From: Epithemia pelagica
Taxonomy: Eukaryota; Bacillariophyta; Bacillariophyceae; Surirellales; Surirellaceae
Length of the DNA: 64,000 nt
Assembly (NCBI GenBank): GCA_946965045.2
Contig: OX337229.1
Coordinates: forward strand, 1,922,001 to 1,986,000
Reading direction: 5' to 3'
Positions within the stretch are counted from its first letter, which is position 1. Every line of letters starts with the position of its first letter. The notes under the pieces are model-generated. The model ran no database searches and was not told the origin of the DNA. It worked only from the letters and a program-made list of their open reading frames with translations. Of this stretch, positions 45,804 to 56,176 are shown piece by piece. Both the position numbers and the translations under genes were made by a program.

Positions 45804-47634
45804 ATGAGAAGACACCAACGCCTAACGACAACTGGTAGTGGGTGGATGCCTCCATTGTTGTGTATCCTTCTCTTGTCGTTGTACCACACGAATCCCAACA
45901 AGGACCAGCACAACTCGTGGACGATTGGCACTTCTTCGCTATTGGTAGTGAACGCCTTTACACCGCCTCTCCCAATCATGGGAGTTGCTGCAGCAACCTC
46001 GTTGACAGATTCCCAACACCCATCACAATCCTCACCGTCACCAGCCTCCAGCAACAGCAACCGAAACACCTCTCCGATTCCTAGCATGACCATTTCTGGC
46101 AGTGTCTTGCGAGCAACGTCGATACCCAATGGAGGAGGAACAAGCTCTACAGACTCTCGACCCTTTAAACATATCATGGCCATTTTGTCTGTCCCTTCCA
46201 CCAGTATTGATCGGATTGCCAATGAAGCCATTTTGGAAACAGCCATTGCTCAAACGGACAAATTGTCGGTTGTGTTGCGATGCCAAGATACAGCGACGGG
46301 TGGTGGATTGCAGCCTTCTTTAGTATCCTTGCGTGGATATGTGGGTGAAATTTATAGTCAATTGTGGGATTTGGTCATGGATGAATTTCCAGGCCGTGGT
46401 GTGCCGAATGTAGTGGTCTATCCGCAAAATTTGCCCAACACGGCACCGGAAAGTTGGATTGACATTCAACCCGATTTGGATGGTGTGTGTACACACGATA
46501 GTTTGTGTGGATGGGTATCGGAAGAAGCCACCGGCCGGGGTGTGCAATTTTTGAAACGAGGTGGGGCCGGCAAGGGAGGATTGGTGGAACATGTGCAAGC
46601 CTTGAATGCCGAACGCGTGCGACGAAAGTTGCAACCCGTCGTGGCCTTGCCACCCCAACATTGGCCCATGGGGGCGCAAGTGACGTATCAAGATCGCGTT
46701 ATTTTCTTGGACGATGAACCCAATGCCAAGTCCAATATTCAACAAGCAGAGGATTTGGAAAATTCCTATTACGATTCGCTCTCCACCAATGGAGGTGCTT
46801 CTAGTGATGGTCCCGACAATCTGGGTACCAATACGTTTTTAGAGGGCAATGCCGGTGGCAAGGAAACAACTAGCTCATCCACAAGTTTGAATGGCTCGCC
46901 TTCATCCTCTTCCTCCTTTCTGGGCCCCATTTCTTCCGACAATCTGTTTGAATCCGTGGCTGTGGGAGGGACGTTTGATGGATTGCATTTTGGTCATCGC
47001 AAATTGTTAACCTTGGCCGTGTCGTCGGTGCAACCCATGACGGGGCGCTTGTTGGTGGGTGTAACCCAAGATGCCATGTTATCTCACAAGGCTGGAGCCA
47101 AGGAGATTATGCCCTATGATCAACGCGCTGCGTTGGTGCGAGACTTTTTGAAACGATTGGCACCCGGATGTCTCAAGTAAGTCATCATGTAGAGGAGTGT
47201 ACCTGCATTTTCATCGTTGATGTTTCGATGGTGCATGCTTGTTGGTGGTATTGTAACAGAAGAAAGAGTGAAAGGCGTTTGTGGCATCGTCTCACCTCGC
47301 TCTTTCTGCCTTTCCCTCTTATCAACAACCATTCCTTTCGTGCTCTGATTGTCCCAGTCGCATCAAAATCGTTCCGATTCAAGATCGATTTGGTCCACCA
47401 GGTCAACCGGACAAATTCTTTGATGCCTTGGTCCTGAGCCACGAAGTCTTGGAGACGGGATATCAACTCAACGAACATCGCAAACGAATCGGGTTGGATC
47501 CCTTGTATTTGCTTTGTACCCGAAGAACAGAAGCAAGGGGAATGAGCAGCACTGCCTTGCGACGAGCCAAAAGTCAAGCCACCACGGCGACAACTTCCCC
47601 GAATACGTCCAAACCCAGTCCTTCTGTGCCCTAA
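45804..47634 (+). CDS. Phosphopantetheine adenylyltransferase with N-terminal presequence
   Basis: Exon 1 is 45804-47176 and exon 2 is 47358-47634. The 181-nt intron (GTAAGT...CCCAG) is longer than most here. The product is 549 aa. The catalytic nucleotidyltransferase domain starts near residue 390 with VAVGGTFDGLHFGHRKLL, which holds the HxGH-type motif, and continues with LLVGVTQDAML and IKIVPIQDRFGPPG. Exon 2 ends it with TEARGMSSTALRRAK, the ISSTxxR-like loop. The enzyme joins ATP and phosphopantetheine to make dephospho-CoA. No dephospho-CoA kinase domain follows. The N-terminus has a hydrophobic helix (MPPLLCILLLSLY) and then LLVVNAFTPP, an A-F step like diatom plastid presequences. The 330 residues in between are poorly conserved-looking and resemble the N-terminal region of eukaryotic PPAT/CoA synthase. 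Confidence 0.88.
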
Positions 47635-48421
47635 CAAGCATACATAGGACCATGAAATTGAATCGAGAGCAGAGCTTCTAGTGTAATGTAAGAGAGAGAG
47701 AGACGGCATCATTTGAACTCATTCGTTTTCGAAGATAAAGGGAGTTTGGGACATGAGTTGCGACCGTGCACTCCTTCCTTACACACCACCACATCGACTT
47801 GCAACAAGTACCGCCTCTGGGGGCACCGTAAAGTCGTGGTGGATTCCAAGCATCGATCTGGTCGTCATTGTGCAGCATTCTTCTTCACCTCCTACTGATG
47901 AAATCTGCAAAACGTTCCATACATTTTGACACCTACCAGAACAAATCTGGATGTAGACGACTTATCTACCATTCTTGTTACATATCTTTTCCTACTCCTA
48001 CCTTCGCTTTCGTTCACAAAACTAGTGTGTCGACAGAACAAGCATCCTGAGAAAGGCGCACATGTCTAGCTTGCAACACGCTTGATGATACGCAAGTACA
48101 TCAATCCGTTAGGGAGAGCGTCCCATTCGTTTTGTCCAAGACAGACATCAAGGCAATTCAAAGAGGGGTGGGGCTTTCGCTTCGCATCACCACAATTGTC
48201 GGTACTGCCAAATCTCGGTAGAATCTTCACAATGCCCGAAGTCGCCCTAGTGTGAACAGAAGTAGGGAAACTCGCCTTGCTGGTGGTTTCCTTCCTCCTA
48301 CTAAGTTTCATCCTCAACAGAAAAATGATACTATCTAGAACTATACCACGCTGCATCAACATCTAAAACCTTTACAACATGTGCCTTTCTTAAGCAAAGT
48401 TTGGATGCTTGATCCAACCAT
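47635..48421. other. Intergenic, no supported gene
   Basis: About 790 bp on the 3' side of both neighbouring genes. A (GA)n run lies near 47691-47702. A 98-codon minus-strand frame (48362-48066) starts with ATG but shows no known domain. Confidence 0.45.
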
Positions 48422-49552
48422 CTACTTCCCATTCACTTGCTTGCTGTTGTTGGTTTTCTTCTTTTCATCGGGCCATCCCGATTGCAATCGCTCTTGCAGC
48501 AATTTTTCCTGTTCTTGGCGAAGCTGCGTTCGCGAGGTCAACCACTTTTCATCAGTTTCGGCCACTTTCCAGGCCTTTTTCTTTTCTTCCAGGGCCACCA
48601 TCATGGCCGCGACTTCTTCTTGCAGGGACGTCTTTTGAGTTTGCGTGGCTTGCAATCTTTGTTGCGCCATGCTCAAGTCGTCTTGGACGGCCTTTAAACA
48701 AGCCGTGGCACGACGTCGTCGACCCGCGGTGAGGGATTCCGTCGAGGGCGGCGTGACGGTAATTTTGTAACTCAATTGCTTTTCACGGATCCAACTGTAG
48801 GAGTTGGAGAACAAAAACTGAATGACACAGGGGACGGCCCCGACCAAAAACTTTTGCGTCAAGGGAGATTCCGACGAATCTAAACGACCCATTTCCTAGG
48901 CGTACGTAGACAAGAGGGTAAGGAGGTAGGTAGGGGATAAGCATCGGAGTATCACCACATCACCATCGATTCGGAAAACAGGGTCGGCAAGGAATCAGAT
49001 ATTTCAACATTTCAAAACGTCGGTTGATGAACATAAAATAAAACCATGACGACAAATAAATCACAAGGGTCCAACAAGAAGAATGGCAAAGATTCGTGTC
49101 AGGATTGAATTGGATCCCGCCATGTCTCCTAATTTTCAAAAGATTTCTCGTACCTTGACAATGGTAATACCATCGTCCCGTTCGGCCTGAATGGCAATAT
49201 CAATATCGTAATGCGCCAATTCAATGGAGTATTCCACAACCGATCCCGGAGTGCCGACATGAATGGGCAATTCCAACTTGCCACCAGCCGCCACGGGAAT
49301 CATGCGACCCACATAGACCGACTCTTTGCCTTCATAGGTAGCCAAGGAGGGACCATCCACAGCGGCCAACAAGGGTTCCGATGTCGTGGCATTCATGATG
49401 AAGTTGGAGGGACGAAAACTGGAATCGGCCGTCGCCTTGGCCTTGTCGACGGCTTGTGCCTCCATTTCTTCCACCGATGCCATCTTTTTGGGCACGGATC
49501 CTTCACCTCCCTCCGACGACGGTGCAGCTGGTTTTTCTGATTTTTCTGCCAT
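48422..49552 (-). CDS. GOLD-domain protein with C-terminal coiled coil, two exons
   Basis: Exon 1 is 49552-49154 and exon 2 is 48895-48422. The intron is 258 nt, the longest accepted in this window (GTACGA...CCTAG). Joined in frame they give 290 aa; an alternative ATG at 49579 adds nine residues. The GOLD domain is split by the intron. Exon 1 has VAAGGKLELPIHVGTPGSVV and IELAHYDIDIAIQAERDDG; exon 2 supplies KFLVGAVPCVIQF, FSNSYSWIREKQLSYKITV, the closing strands with the typical NSYSW step. The last 90 residues are a Gln/Lys/Glu-rich coiled coil. GOLD domains occur in p24 cargo receptors and lipid-linked Golgi proteins. There is no signal peptide or membrane anchor, so this is a cytosolic type. 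Start chosen for the G after the second ATG. Confidence 0.75.
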
Positions 49553-49579
49553 GCTCAATATATGCGGCAGTGCGTGCAT

Positions 49580-49980
49580 TTATGCAATCCGTTCCGACAA
49601 GAACGACAAGCGGACGAGTTGACGAGATCTTCTTGTTGTTGTGGAAGCCTGCGACCGTTGTTGCCCGCACCTTCACTTTTTTTGCCTTTTTGTAGAGCAA
49701 TGACCGGGAGGCAATAAAAACCCTGAGTCGCGGATTGAGTGGAATCGCGACCGCGTACAAAACGGAGTCGCATAATAAACGCCACGTGGAAGGCACGACT
49801 CGTGGTCAATTCGTGACTCGTGACTGTTTGTGCGTGACAGACGAAAGACGTGCGATTTTTGTGTGACACAAGACAACCAAGATTTGTGACCACGAACAAA
49901 ACAAAGACTGCCGACGACCATCCATCGATCTCTGGTGTATCATCGACTTTCCTTGCGTTCTTCTTGTTTGTTTGTCAAAG
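49580..49980. other. Divergent promoter region
   Basis: Separates the 5' ends of the GOLD-domain gene and the RanGAP-like gene. Short repeats of tcgtgac/gtgac occur near 49798-49845. No gene is seen. Confidence 0.5.
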
Positions 49981-51285
49981 ATGAGCACGAACTCAACTAT
50001 CACATTAAAAGCTGGAGGAGAGCGAACTCTTGTTAAGGAATCGGAAGCACAAGAGATAGCAGATCGATTCAAACAAGAGTCTTCCAACACTGACGTCGTC
50101 GTGGGAACAGTCGATTTATCCTGTCGATCATGGCCTCGTGCATCGCTTGACTTATTACGACCCACCCTCGAACCCTTGGTGGCTACTGTCACACATTTGA
50201 AAATTGACGATATCATAGCCTCATTACCCACCGAGGCTGGACTTGAGAGTTTGGGATTCTTCGCAGAAGTCTTTGGATCATCCAAGGTTTTGAAAGACAT
50301 TAATTTGGCGGACAATGCCTTGGGATCCCGAGGTGATGTTGTCTTGGCTCCTCTCTTTCAACTGCAATCTCTGCAACGCTTGTCGATCGAAAATTGCGGA
50401 ATGAGCCGCGAAGTAGCCGAGTCCATGCTTCAAACTCTTTCTTCTTCGGCACCCAGATTGACTCATTTGTCCTTGGGACGAAACCAAATTGGAGCGGAAG
50501 GAGCCCCCAGTGTTGGAGATCTTTTGGCAACCTGTCCCAAACTACAAGTGCTGAATTACAATGGGTGTCGTCCCTTGAAAGCGGGAACGGCATCCCTTTT
50601 GGCGGGACTCGTCAACATGGTAAAAGGAGTAAAGGAGACCTCCCTATCGCATTTAAATCTCGAAGATTGCACCATTGGATCCGAGGACAATGGCGACGAT
50701 GAGAATGATGGTCCATTGACAAATTTACGGACAATCATTGCCAAAAGTCCCAAATTGGTGGAATTGAATCTACAAGATGGCGAACTTGGAGCATCCGGCT
50801 TACAAGTTGTCCTGGATGCTCTAAAGGAAAGTGGAGCCCAGCTGACCCATTTATCGTTGGGTGCCTGCGAACTTGGAGAAGAGGGTGCCGAAATCTTGGC
50901 TAGCACCATTTCGAATACCTCAATTTTGGACAAGCTGCAATTATTACGAATGGATACAAATGAGCTTGGAGACGATGGCGTTTCCACCTTGAGTCAAGCG
51001 TTGGGCGGCTCCAAGTCGTGCTGTGAGACACTCAAGAGTTTGGATCTAGGAGACAACGAAATTGCAAAATCGGGAGCAGTGGCATTGCTCAAGACCAAGA
51101 TTGCTTCGTTGGAGTCGTTGAATTTAATGGAAAATATGGATATTCCCCAAAAGGTCGGTGCCAAATTGGCAACACTGTACCCTAAGGTATCGATGGATGA
51201 TGATTTGGAAGAAGACGATGACGACGACGAGGAGGAAGACGAAGTGGATGATTTGGCCGCACAACTGGCAGGTGCCAAGATTTGA
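49981..51285 (+). CDS. RanGAP-like leucine-rich repeat protein
   Basis: A single-exon 434-aa protein. The ATG at 49981 (MSTNSTITLK) is preferred over a TTG three codons upstream. At least eight leucine-rich repeats of the ribonuclease-inhibitor type fill residues 80-395 (LKDINLADNALGSRGD, LTHLSLGRNQIGAEGA, LVELNLQDGELGASGL, LKSLDLGDNEIAKSGA). An Asp/Glu-rich tail follows (DDDLEEDDDDDEEEDEVDD), the usual RanGAP layout. RanGAP stimulates GTP hydrolysis by Ran and so drives nuclear transport. The stretch IDDIIASLPTEAGLES aligns with the family's conserved loop, which in plants and animals ends in Gly-Arg; here Ser-Leu stands in that place, so GAP activity is uncertain. No WPP domain was identified. 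Confidence 0.78.
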   Translation: MSTNSTITLKAGGERTLVKESEAQEIADRFKQESSNTDVVVGTVDLSCRSWPRASLDLLRPTLEPLVATVTHLKIDDIIASLPTEAGLESLGFFAEVFGSSKVLKDINLADNALGSRGDVVLAPLFQLQSLQRLSIENCGMSREVAESMLQTLSSSAPRLTHLSLGRNQIGAEGAPSVGDLLATCPKLQVLNYNGCRPLKAGTASLLAGLVNMVKGVKETSLSHLNLEDCTIGSEDNGDDENDGPLTNLRTIIAKSPKLVELNLQDGELGASGLQVVLDALKESGAQLTHLSLGACELGEEGAEILASTISNTSILDKLQLLRMDTNELGDDGVSTLSQALGGSKSCCETLKSLDLGDNEIAKSGAVALLKTKIASLESLNLMENMDIPQKVGAKLATLYPKVSMDDDLEEDDDDDEEEDEVDDLAAQLAGAKI

Positions 51286-52344
51286 TATGGATGACTCGTG
51301 CGGTTCAGTCGAATAGGTGTCGGTAAATGTCGACGTAATAGAGACCTTAGAAATAGATGTGTTTGCTTCACAGCGCAATGCGAGAATGTCACCAAGTGAT
51401 CCTCTTTCCCATTGTCAGTCGTCCAATCAAAGTGTTGAAAATATCCAGCTAAGAACCTTCATATCCCAGATCCAAGCTTAAAGGATATCACTCGGAACCA
51501 CTTGTCCTCATCCCTGTTGCGTTGCTTGCAGAGATTGACCAGAGGCATCAAGGATCAAGGTGTCGAGTCCATCGAATAGAGTATAGAGTAGGAGTAGGAG
51601 TAGGAAGAGCTATGCCGCCTCACAAACTTGAGAGCACCTACCATAGCTAGCGAGTGAAATGGTCGCGGTTGTCGCAGTGTCTTTTTCAAAAACCGACATA
51701 GATGACGTCATCATCTCCCTTGTATGACGAGGCAACTGTTCGACGTCAGCAAAATCTGACCCATGTACAAATTATCGTATAGTGAAATGTGTAGTACTAG
51801 AAAGTCAATAGTTGACGATTCCAGGTGCGACAGTCCCGAAAGAATCTTTTCCATCGCAACGACGGAACATTATCTATGACGGAGTGTATAAGAGAAAGGA
51901 TTTTGAAAACGCTTGGGCGTGTCTGTGGGAGCCTGGCGAGATTCAAACACGTGTTGCCACTCCATGCGGTACCACAAAACCATGGCCGGCGAGTACCGAC
52001 ACCATTCGTTATTTATCAATGGAGAAAGAAAAACAGGAGTGGCTTTCTGCGAGGGAGAGAGGGATTTCCTCACACAAGCTTTGTGCCCATGTCCGTTCCG
52101 AAAAAGCAGCTGAAAATGCGCTAGGTCAGCATGGAACCAACGCAGAGAGCCCGTACGAGAGACGTTAGGGTATCCTTGCATCATCAGGAGAACAAAAAGA
52201 CCATTGGGTCGGTGCCAGCATTTTCCGAATGACGTGAACACACTGTTTTGAAAGACACCCTCAAATTTTTCTGGGAGGGAGCATCTACACATCCATCAAA
52301 ACAAAACAGAATACAGAATTATTACAAGAACGACGGAAAGCAAA
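51286..52344. other. Intergenic, no supported gene
   Basis: About 1.06 kb. A short GAGTA(G) repeat lies near 51578-51606. A plus-strand frame (51812-52168) lacks an early ATG and any domain and was not accepted. Nothing else is seen. Confidence 0.45.
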
Positions 52345-53970
52345 ATGACAACGACCTCGACGACGACTTGTACAATGGCAGCAACGAGCCATTCCATGAG
52401 CACGGGATCCCACTTGGTTGTCTCTGCTCTCTATTTTCTTCTTCTTCTTGTGGGGATACCAGAAACTTTGGCTTGGGTGACTCACAATGCTCGAGCGTCG
52501 ACGAGAAGCCTGGCTGTGACGACAGGGACCAAAAAATATGGTGTCTCGGATCCAAGACTCGAAGGAAACGATGCAACTCGTTTGCTCATGAGCCGTGGTG
52601 GTGAAATGGATGGAGACCGGTACATGTCAGCCGTGAGATCGCTGCAAGAGTCCTTTTACCGCACGTCATCGTCGATTCCTCCTTGTTCGTTTGACTGGCA
52701 ACAAGACCCAGAACAGGGAGAAGAGACGGACACCTTGTTTGGACATGATGAAACCATGGTTGCCACCAAGGTTGAAACACCCACAGGTCAAGTTCGAAAT
52801 TTGCCCATTCTCACCTGGCCGTGGCATGAAGTACCTGGGCGCACCAATGTCTTGCACGTCCATGAAGGTGCCTACACTCACTTGATGGAAACCGTACTGA
52901 GATCCAATCCATCTTCTTCCTGGTACGTGGGCCATGTCTATCGTCAAGGCAAACCGACGGAACGCACACTGAAAAGCTGGCGTGAGGTGGGCGATGATGA
53001 AGAGGATGATACGGATTTCGACGACGACGACGACGACAGCAATACTGTCGTCTTGGGAACGTTGATGAAAATTACCGACTACCGTCGCCTTTCGGACGGC
53101 AGACTCATGGTTCTAGTCCAAGGTGTCGAACGATTTGTCGTGGACCAAGTTGTTCAAACAGCACCCTACTCCGTCGCCAATGTCCAGTTGTTGCCCGACG
53201 TGGTCTCCGAGATGGACCTGCCGTTTGTTGAGAGCAACAGCGGTAGCCGACTTGATACCATTACACAAGCCTTTGAGAAATGGCACGACTATGAATTTGA
53301 GCAAACGCAATTGCCCATCCCCAGTGGTCATGACAATAAGGATCAAGAGTATGTGGATGCCAGCCACATCCTGGGATCGGCCTTGACGAAAGTCATGCCC
53401 CATGCCATGTACTCCTCCGAAATTGATGTCGAACAGCTCAAGGCAGAACATGTTCCGAATGCCAGTTCAAGTCAGGAGGATGATGCCATGGAAGATCTCG
53501 ACTTGGATCAAGAGCTCTTGGACAGGGGTATCATGTCTTTGCCTTGGTTGGATCGGGATCTGCGTCTTCAGTCTTGCCGAGAGCTTGAATGGGAATTGTG
53601 GGTTTGGGTGGATGAGTATTTGAAGCGATCCAACGCCAAGTTGTCTCCCGCTCTCTTGGGACTGCTCCCTCCTGGAGAATTCTGGCCGGCTGCCTTTAGT
53701 CTGGAGCATTTGGCCGATGCCCTGGAACGCCAACAAGACAGCGATTCCAGCGAGAACAAGACTAAGAAACTGGTGCGAGTCTCGCCGCACTACCCAGCCT
53801 TGAGACGCCAACATCGTTTGTCCTATGCAGCCGCGACCCTCCTCGAAGACCAATGCGATGAGTTGCAGAGACAAGAGCTCCGACAAAAGCTCTTGGAAAT
53901 CCCATCCACGCAACAACGGTTGGGATTCCTCCTGCAAACATTCCGAGAAAAGTCCCAATCCTTTCAATAG
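52345..53970 (+). CDS. Stand-alone LON substrate-binding (LON-N) protein with presequence
   Basis: A single-exon 541-aa protein from ATG 52345. A signal-like helix (LVVSALYFLLLLVGI) followed by ETLAWVTH, an A-W step, suggests import through the plastid ER. The body matches the LON N-terminal substrate-binding domain: NLPILTWPWHEVPGRTNVLHVHEGAY is its first strand and turn (given in part: NLPILTWPWHEV), then VVLGTLMKITDYRRLSDGR and LMVLVQGVERFVV. A helical region follows (SYAAATLLEDQCDELQRQEL, PSTQQRLGFLLQTF), as in the LON-N helical bundle. No AAA+ or Ser-Lys protease domain follows. Stand-alone LON-N proteins are known in bacteria and plants; the role is not defined. A run of Asp (DDDDDDS) interrupts the fold near residue 228. 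Confidence 0.82.
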   Translation: MTTTSTTTCTMAATSHSMSTGSHLVVSALYFLLLLVGIPETLAWVTHNARASTRSLAVTTGTKKYGVSDPRLEGNDATRLLMSRGGEMDGDRYMSAVRSLQESFYRTSSSIPPCSFDWQQDPEQGEETDTLFGHDETMVATKVETPTGQVRNLPILTWPWHEVPGRTNVLHVHEGAYTHLMETVLRSNPSSSWYVGHVYRQGKPTERTLKSWREVGDDEEDDTDFDDDDDDSNTVVLGTLMKITDYRRLSDGRLMVLVQGVERFVVDQVVQTAPYSVANVQLLPDVVSEMDLPFVESNSGSRLDTITQAFEKWHDYEFEQTQLPIPSGHDNKDQEYVDASHILGSALTKVMPHAMYSSEIDVEQLKAEHVPNASSSQEDDAMEDLDLDQELLDRGIMSLPWLDRDLRLQSCRELEWELWVWVDEYLKRSNAKLSPALLGLLPPGEFWPAAFSLEHLADALERQQDSDSSENKTKKLVRVSPHYPALRRQHRLSYAAATLLEDQCDELQRQELRQKLLEIPSTQQRLGFLLQTFREKSQSFQ

Positions 53971-54254
53971 AGAGCATTTCTTTATATCCAAAGGATCTGC
54001 GGCTTTCTGAAGGACTATGTTGGGAGATTTCTTGTTGTATCATTATCCATGCTATGTATTATGGATCAACTCCAGCATGATTCAAAGTGAGAATGCAATT
54101 GCGTGGGAGTTTTCCAGAACATGTGCTATATAAAATACGTAAACCTATTGTTACAAATACACCTGAAGTACTATGTAGAAAAACCATCATGGCGAGAGAT
54201 GTGACCGGCAAGAGGACCAAACATGTACGTGCATTCTAGTATAACCAAGGAATT

Positions 54255-55512
54255 TTATGAAGACTTGGATACTACCTCGTACGTTTCTTTCAACAAGGTC
54301 AAAAACGTTTGATTTTCTTCTGGAGTTCCGATTGTGACTCGGATGCACTCGGTACAGTGCATCTCTGTGCCACGATACCTTGTCACAACCGATGAGGTTG
54401 CATTGTCCGCCATGGCTTTGTACACTTGCAGTGCGTGCGATTTCAATTGAAACAACAAAAAGTTGGCATCCGACGGGTGAACCTGCGTCACAAAATCCAT
54501 TGCCGTCAAGGCTTGGACAACTTTGTTGCGTTCGTTCAAGGTTTGTTCAATATTGGATTTCAATACCGAGTCTGTATAATCCAGGGATTTGAGTGCCATT
54601 TGACTCGTCAATCCATTCACATTGTAGGGTGCCTTGACGTTATTCAGCAACTGAATTACGTCGGGACTGCCGAAACAAAATCCACACCGAATTGCTGCCA
54701 AGCCAAACGCCTTACTCATTGTTTGCAGAACCACAACGTTTGGATACTTAAGAATCAGTGACAGAGCAGTTCCATGCGTAGAATAGTCAACATAGGCCTC
54801 GTCAACGACTACAAGGACATCTTTCGCACTGGATACGACTGCTTCAATATCTGACAGAGGCAAGGCTTTTGAAGTTGGATTTCCAGGGGAACAAAGAAAC
54901 AACAGTTTGATGGACGGTGTGATGGCTTCAAGGATCTAAAGCAGGTGTATCGTGTTGAGTCAATTTATTACCATGCGAACACGGACAAACAGCGGTGCAG
55001 GGGACTCCCATTACGAAAAGATCTCACCAAGCAAGAGTCAAACTACTTACTTTTGGTACCTCCACGTCAAAGGTCGGAGTCAAGGGAACGGATACAATGG
55101 GAATGTCGTTCACCTTCGCACAAACCTTGTACATGCCATACGTCGGTGGAGTGATCAATATTTGATCCTCACCACCCGGACGACAAAATATTCGCATCAA
55201 CAAGTCAATTGCCTCATCGGATCCCACTCCGACAAACATGTGAGCGGGTGTGATACCGTCGACACCACGAAACTTGGCAAACTTTTCCTTCAAGGGAATT
55301 TGATAAGGGTCTGGGTACCGTTCCAATACAATATCATCTGCCGATCCTGAATCAGTTCGAGGAAGGGGAGGGCCGTACGCATTCTCGTTGGCATCCAATA
55401 AGATACCTTCACTGTAGTCGTCGCGCGCACATCGATACGGGTGCAATTCCAAAATATTCTTGCGGGCTAAACGAGCCGCAATGCCACTTCCATTGGACGA
55501 TGATGAACTCAT
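54255..55512 (-). CDS. hisC: Histidinol-phosphate aminotransferase
   Basis: Exon 1 is 55512-55051 and exon 2 is 54935-54255; the 115-nt intron has GTAAGT and TTTAG borders. The product is 380 aa, the normal length. The class I/II aminotransferase features are present: ILLDANENAYGPP at the N-terminus (typical of HisC), ERYPDPYQIPL, GVGSDEAIDLL, SPGNPTSK, VVVDEAYVDY, and the PLP-binding lysine in TMSKAFGLAAIRCGF. Usually Gly follows GLA; here it is Ala. The enzyme converts imidazole-acetol phosphate and glutamate to histidinol phosphate, a late step in histidine synthesis. No transit peptide is evident at the ATG chosen, although the pathway is plastidial in plants. An upstream exon would be needed if it is imported. 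Confidence 0.92.
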
Positions 55513-56176
55513 GACGTTTCTCTCCACTGGTGTGGTTGTGTTTCTTCAGCACAGGCGTACCAATGTGGGTTTGGTTGGTTTTGGTGTCCACTTCTTTTCG
55601 TCTTGTCTTCCTCCTCTGTCGTCGCAAAGAATATCCCTTGGTCGTTCGTACGTGTGTTTGTGGCCGATCGGCCGCAGTTGAGACGTGGATGTGGATGGGG
55701 GGGGACTAAAATTTTCACTGACCATCCATTGCGACAACCTAACGTTAAAGAAAAGATACTTTATGTGATGGGTATAAAAAAGGGGGAGGTTGGAGAATTG
55801 GAGGGAACCCACAAATCAACCAGAGGCCTCTCGCGTCAACCAACAAGGACAACAATAGACAACAAAAGGCCTGACAATGACAATGACAAAAACTATCATG
55901 TGGGAGTAGTATGTGTCTCGCACCTAATTGACCAAAGAATTGCTTCATCACCTTACATTAAATCCGTATCGAGGAGAGGTTTACTGGTGTTAGTGCCCGT
56001 GCCTCACATCGGCCCAACAACCAACTCTCCAACTACTCCTGTAGGAGACTTTTAACGCACAAAGCTACGGATATAGGGGTAGCTCTCTTAGCTTGATGCG
56101 TCTGATCTCATCATCATAAGGGATTCAGCATCAGAGGTCACTTTCTGCGATTTGGGACTTAGGACTGTCAACGACA
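55513..56176. other. Divergent intergenic region
   Basis: Lies between the 5' ends of the aminotransferase and Crinkler-like genes. A frame of 150 codons (55603-56055, plus) has no domain and is judged accidental. Confidence 0.45.

Noticed and set aside
48066-48362. Minus-strand 98-codon frame beginning with ATG
   Set aside because: No recognisable domain or supporting signals; could be a small gene or remnant but I cannot support it.
51812-52168. Plus-strand 118-codon frame
   Set aside because: Begins at TTG, the first ATG is late, and no domain is seen.
55603-56055. Plus-strand 150-codon frame in the gap before the Crinkler-like gene
   Set aside because: Composition and lack of motifs suggest a chance frame overlapping a divergent promoter.
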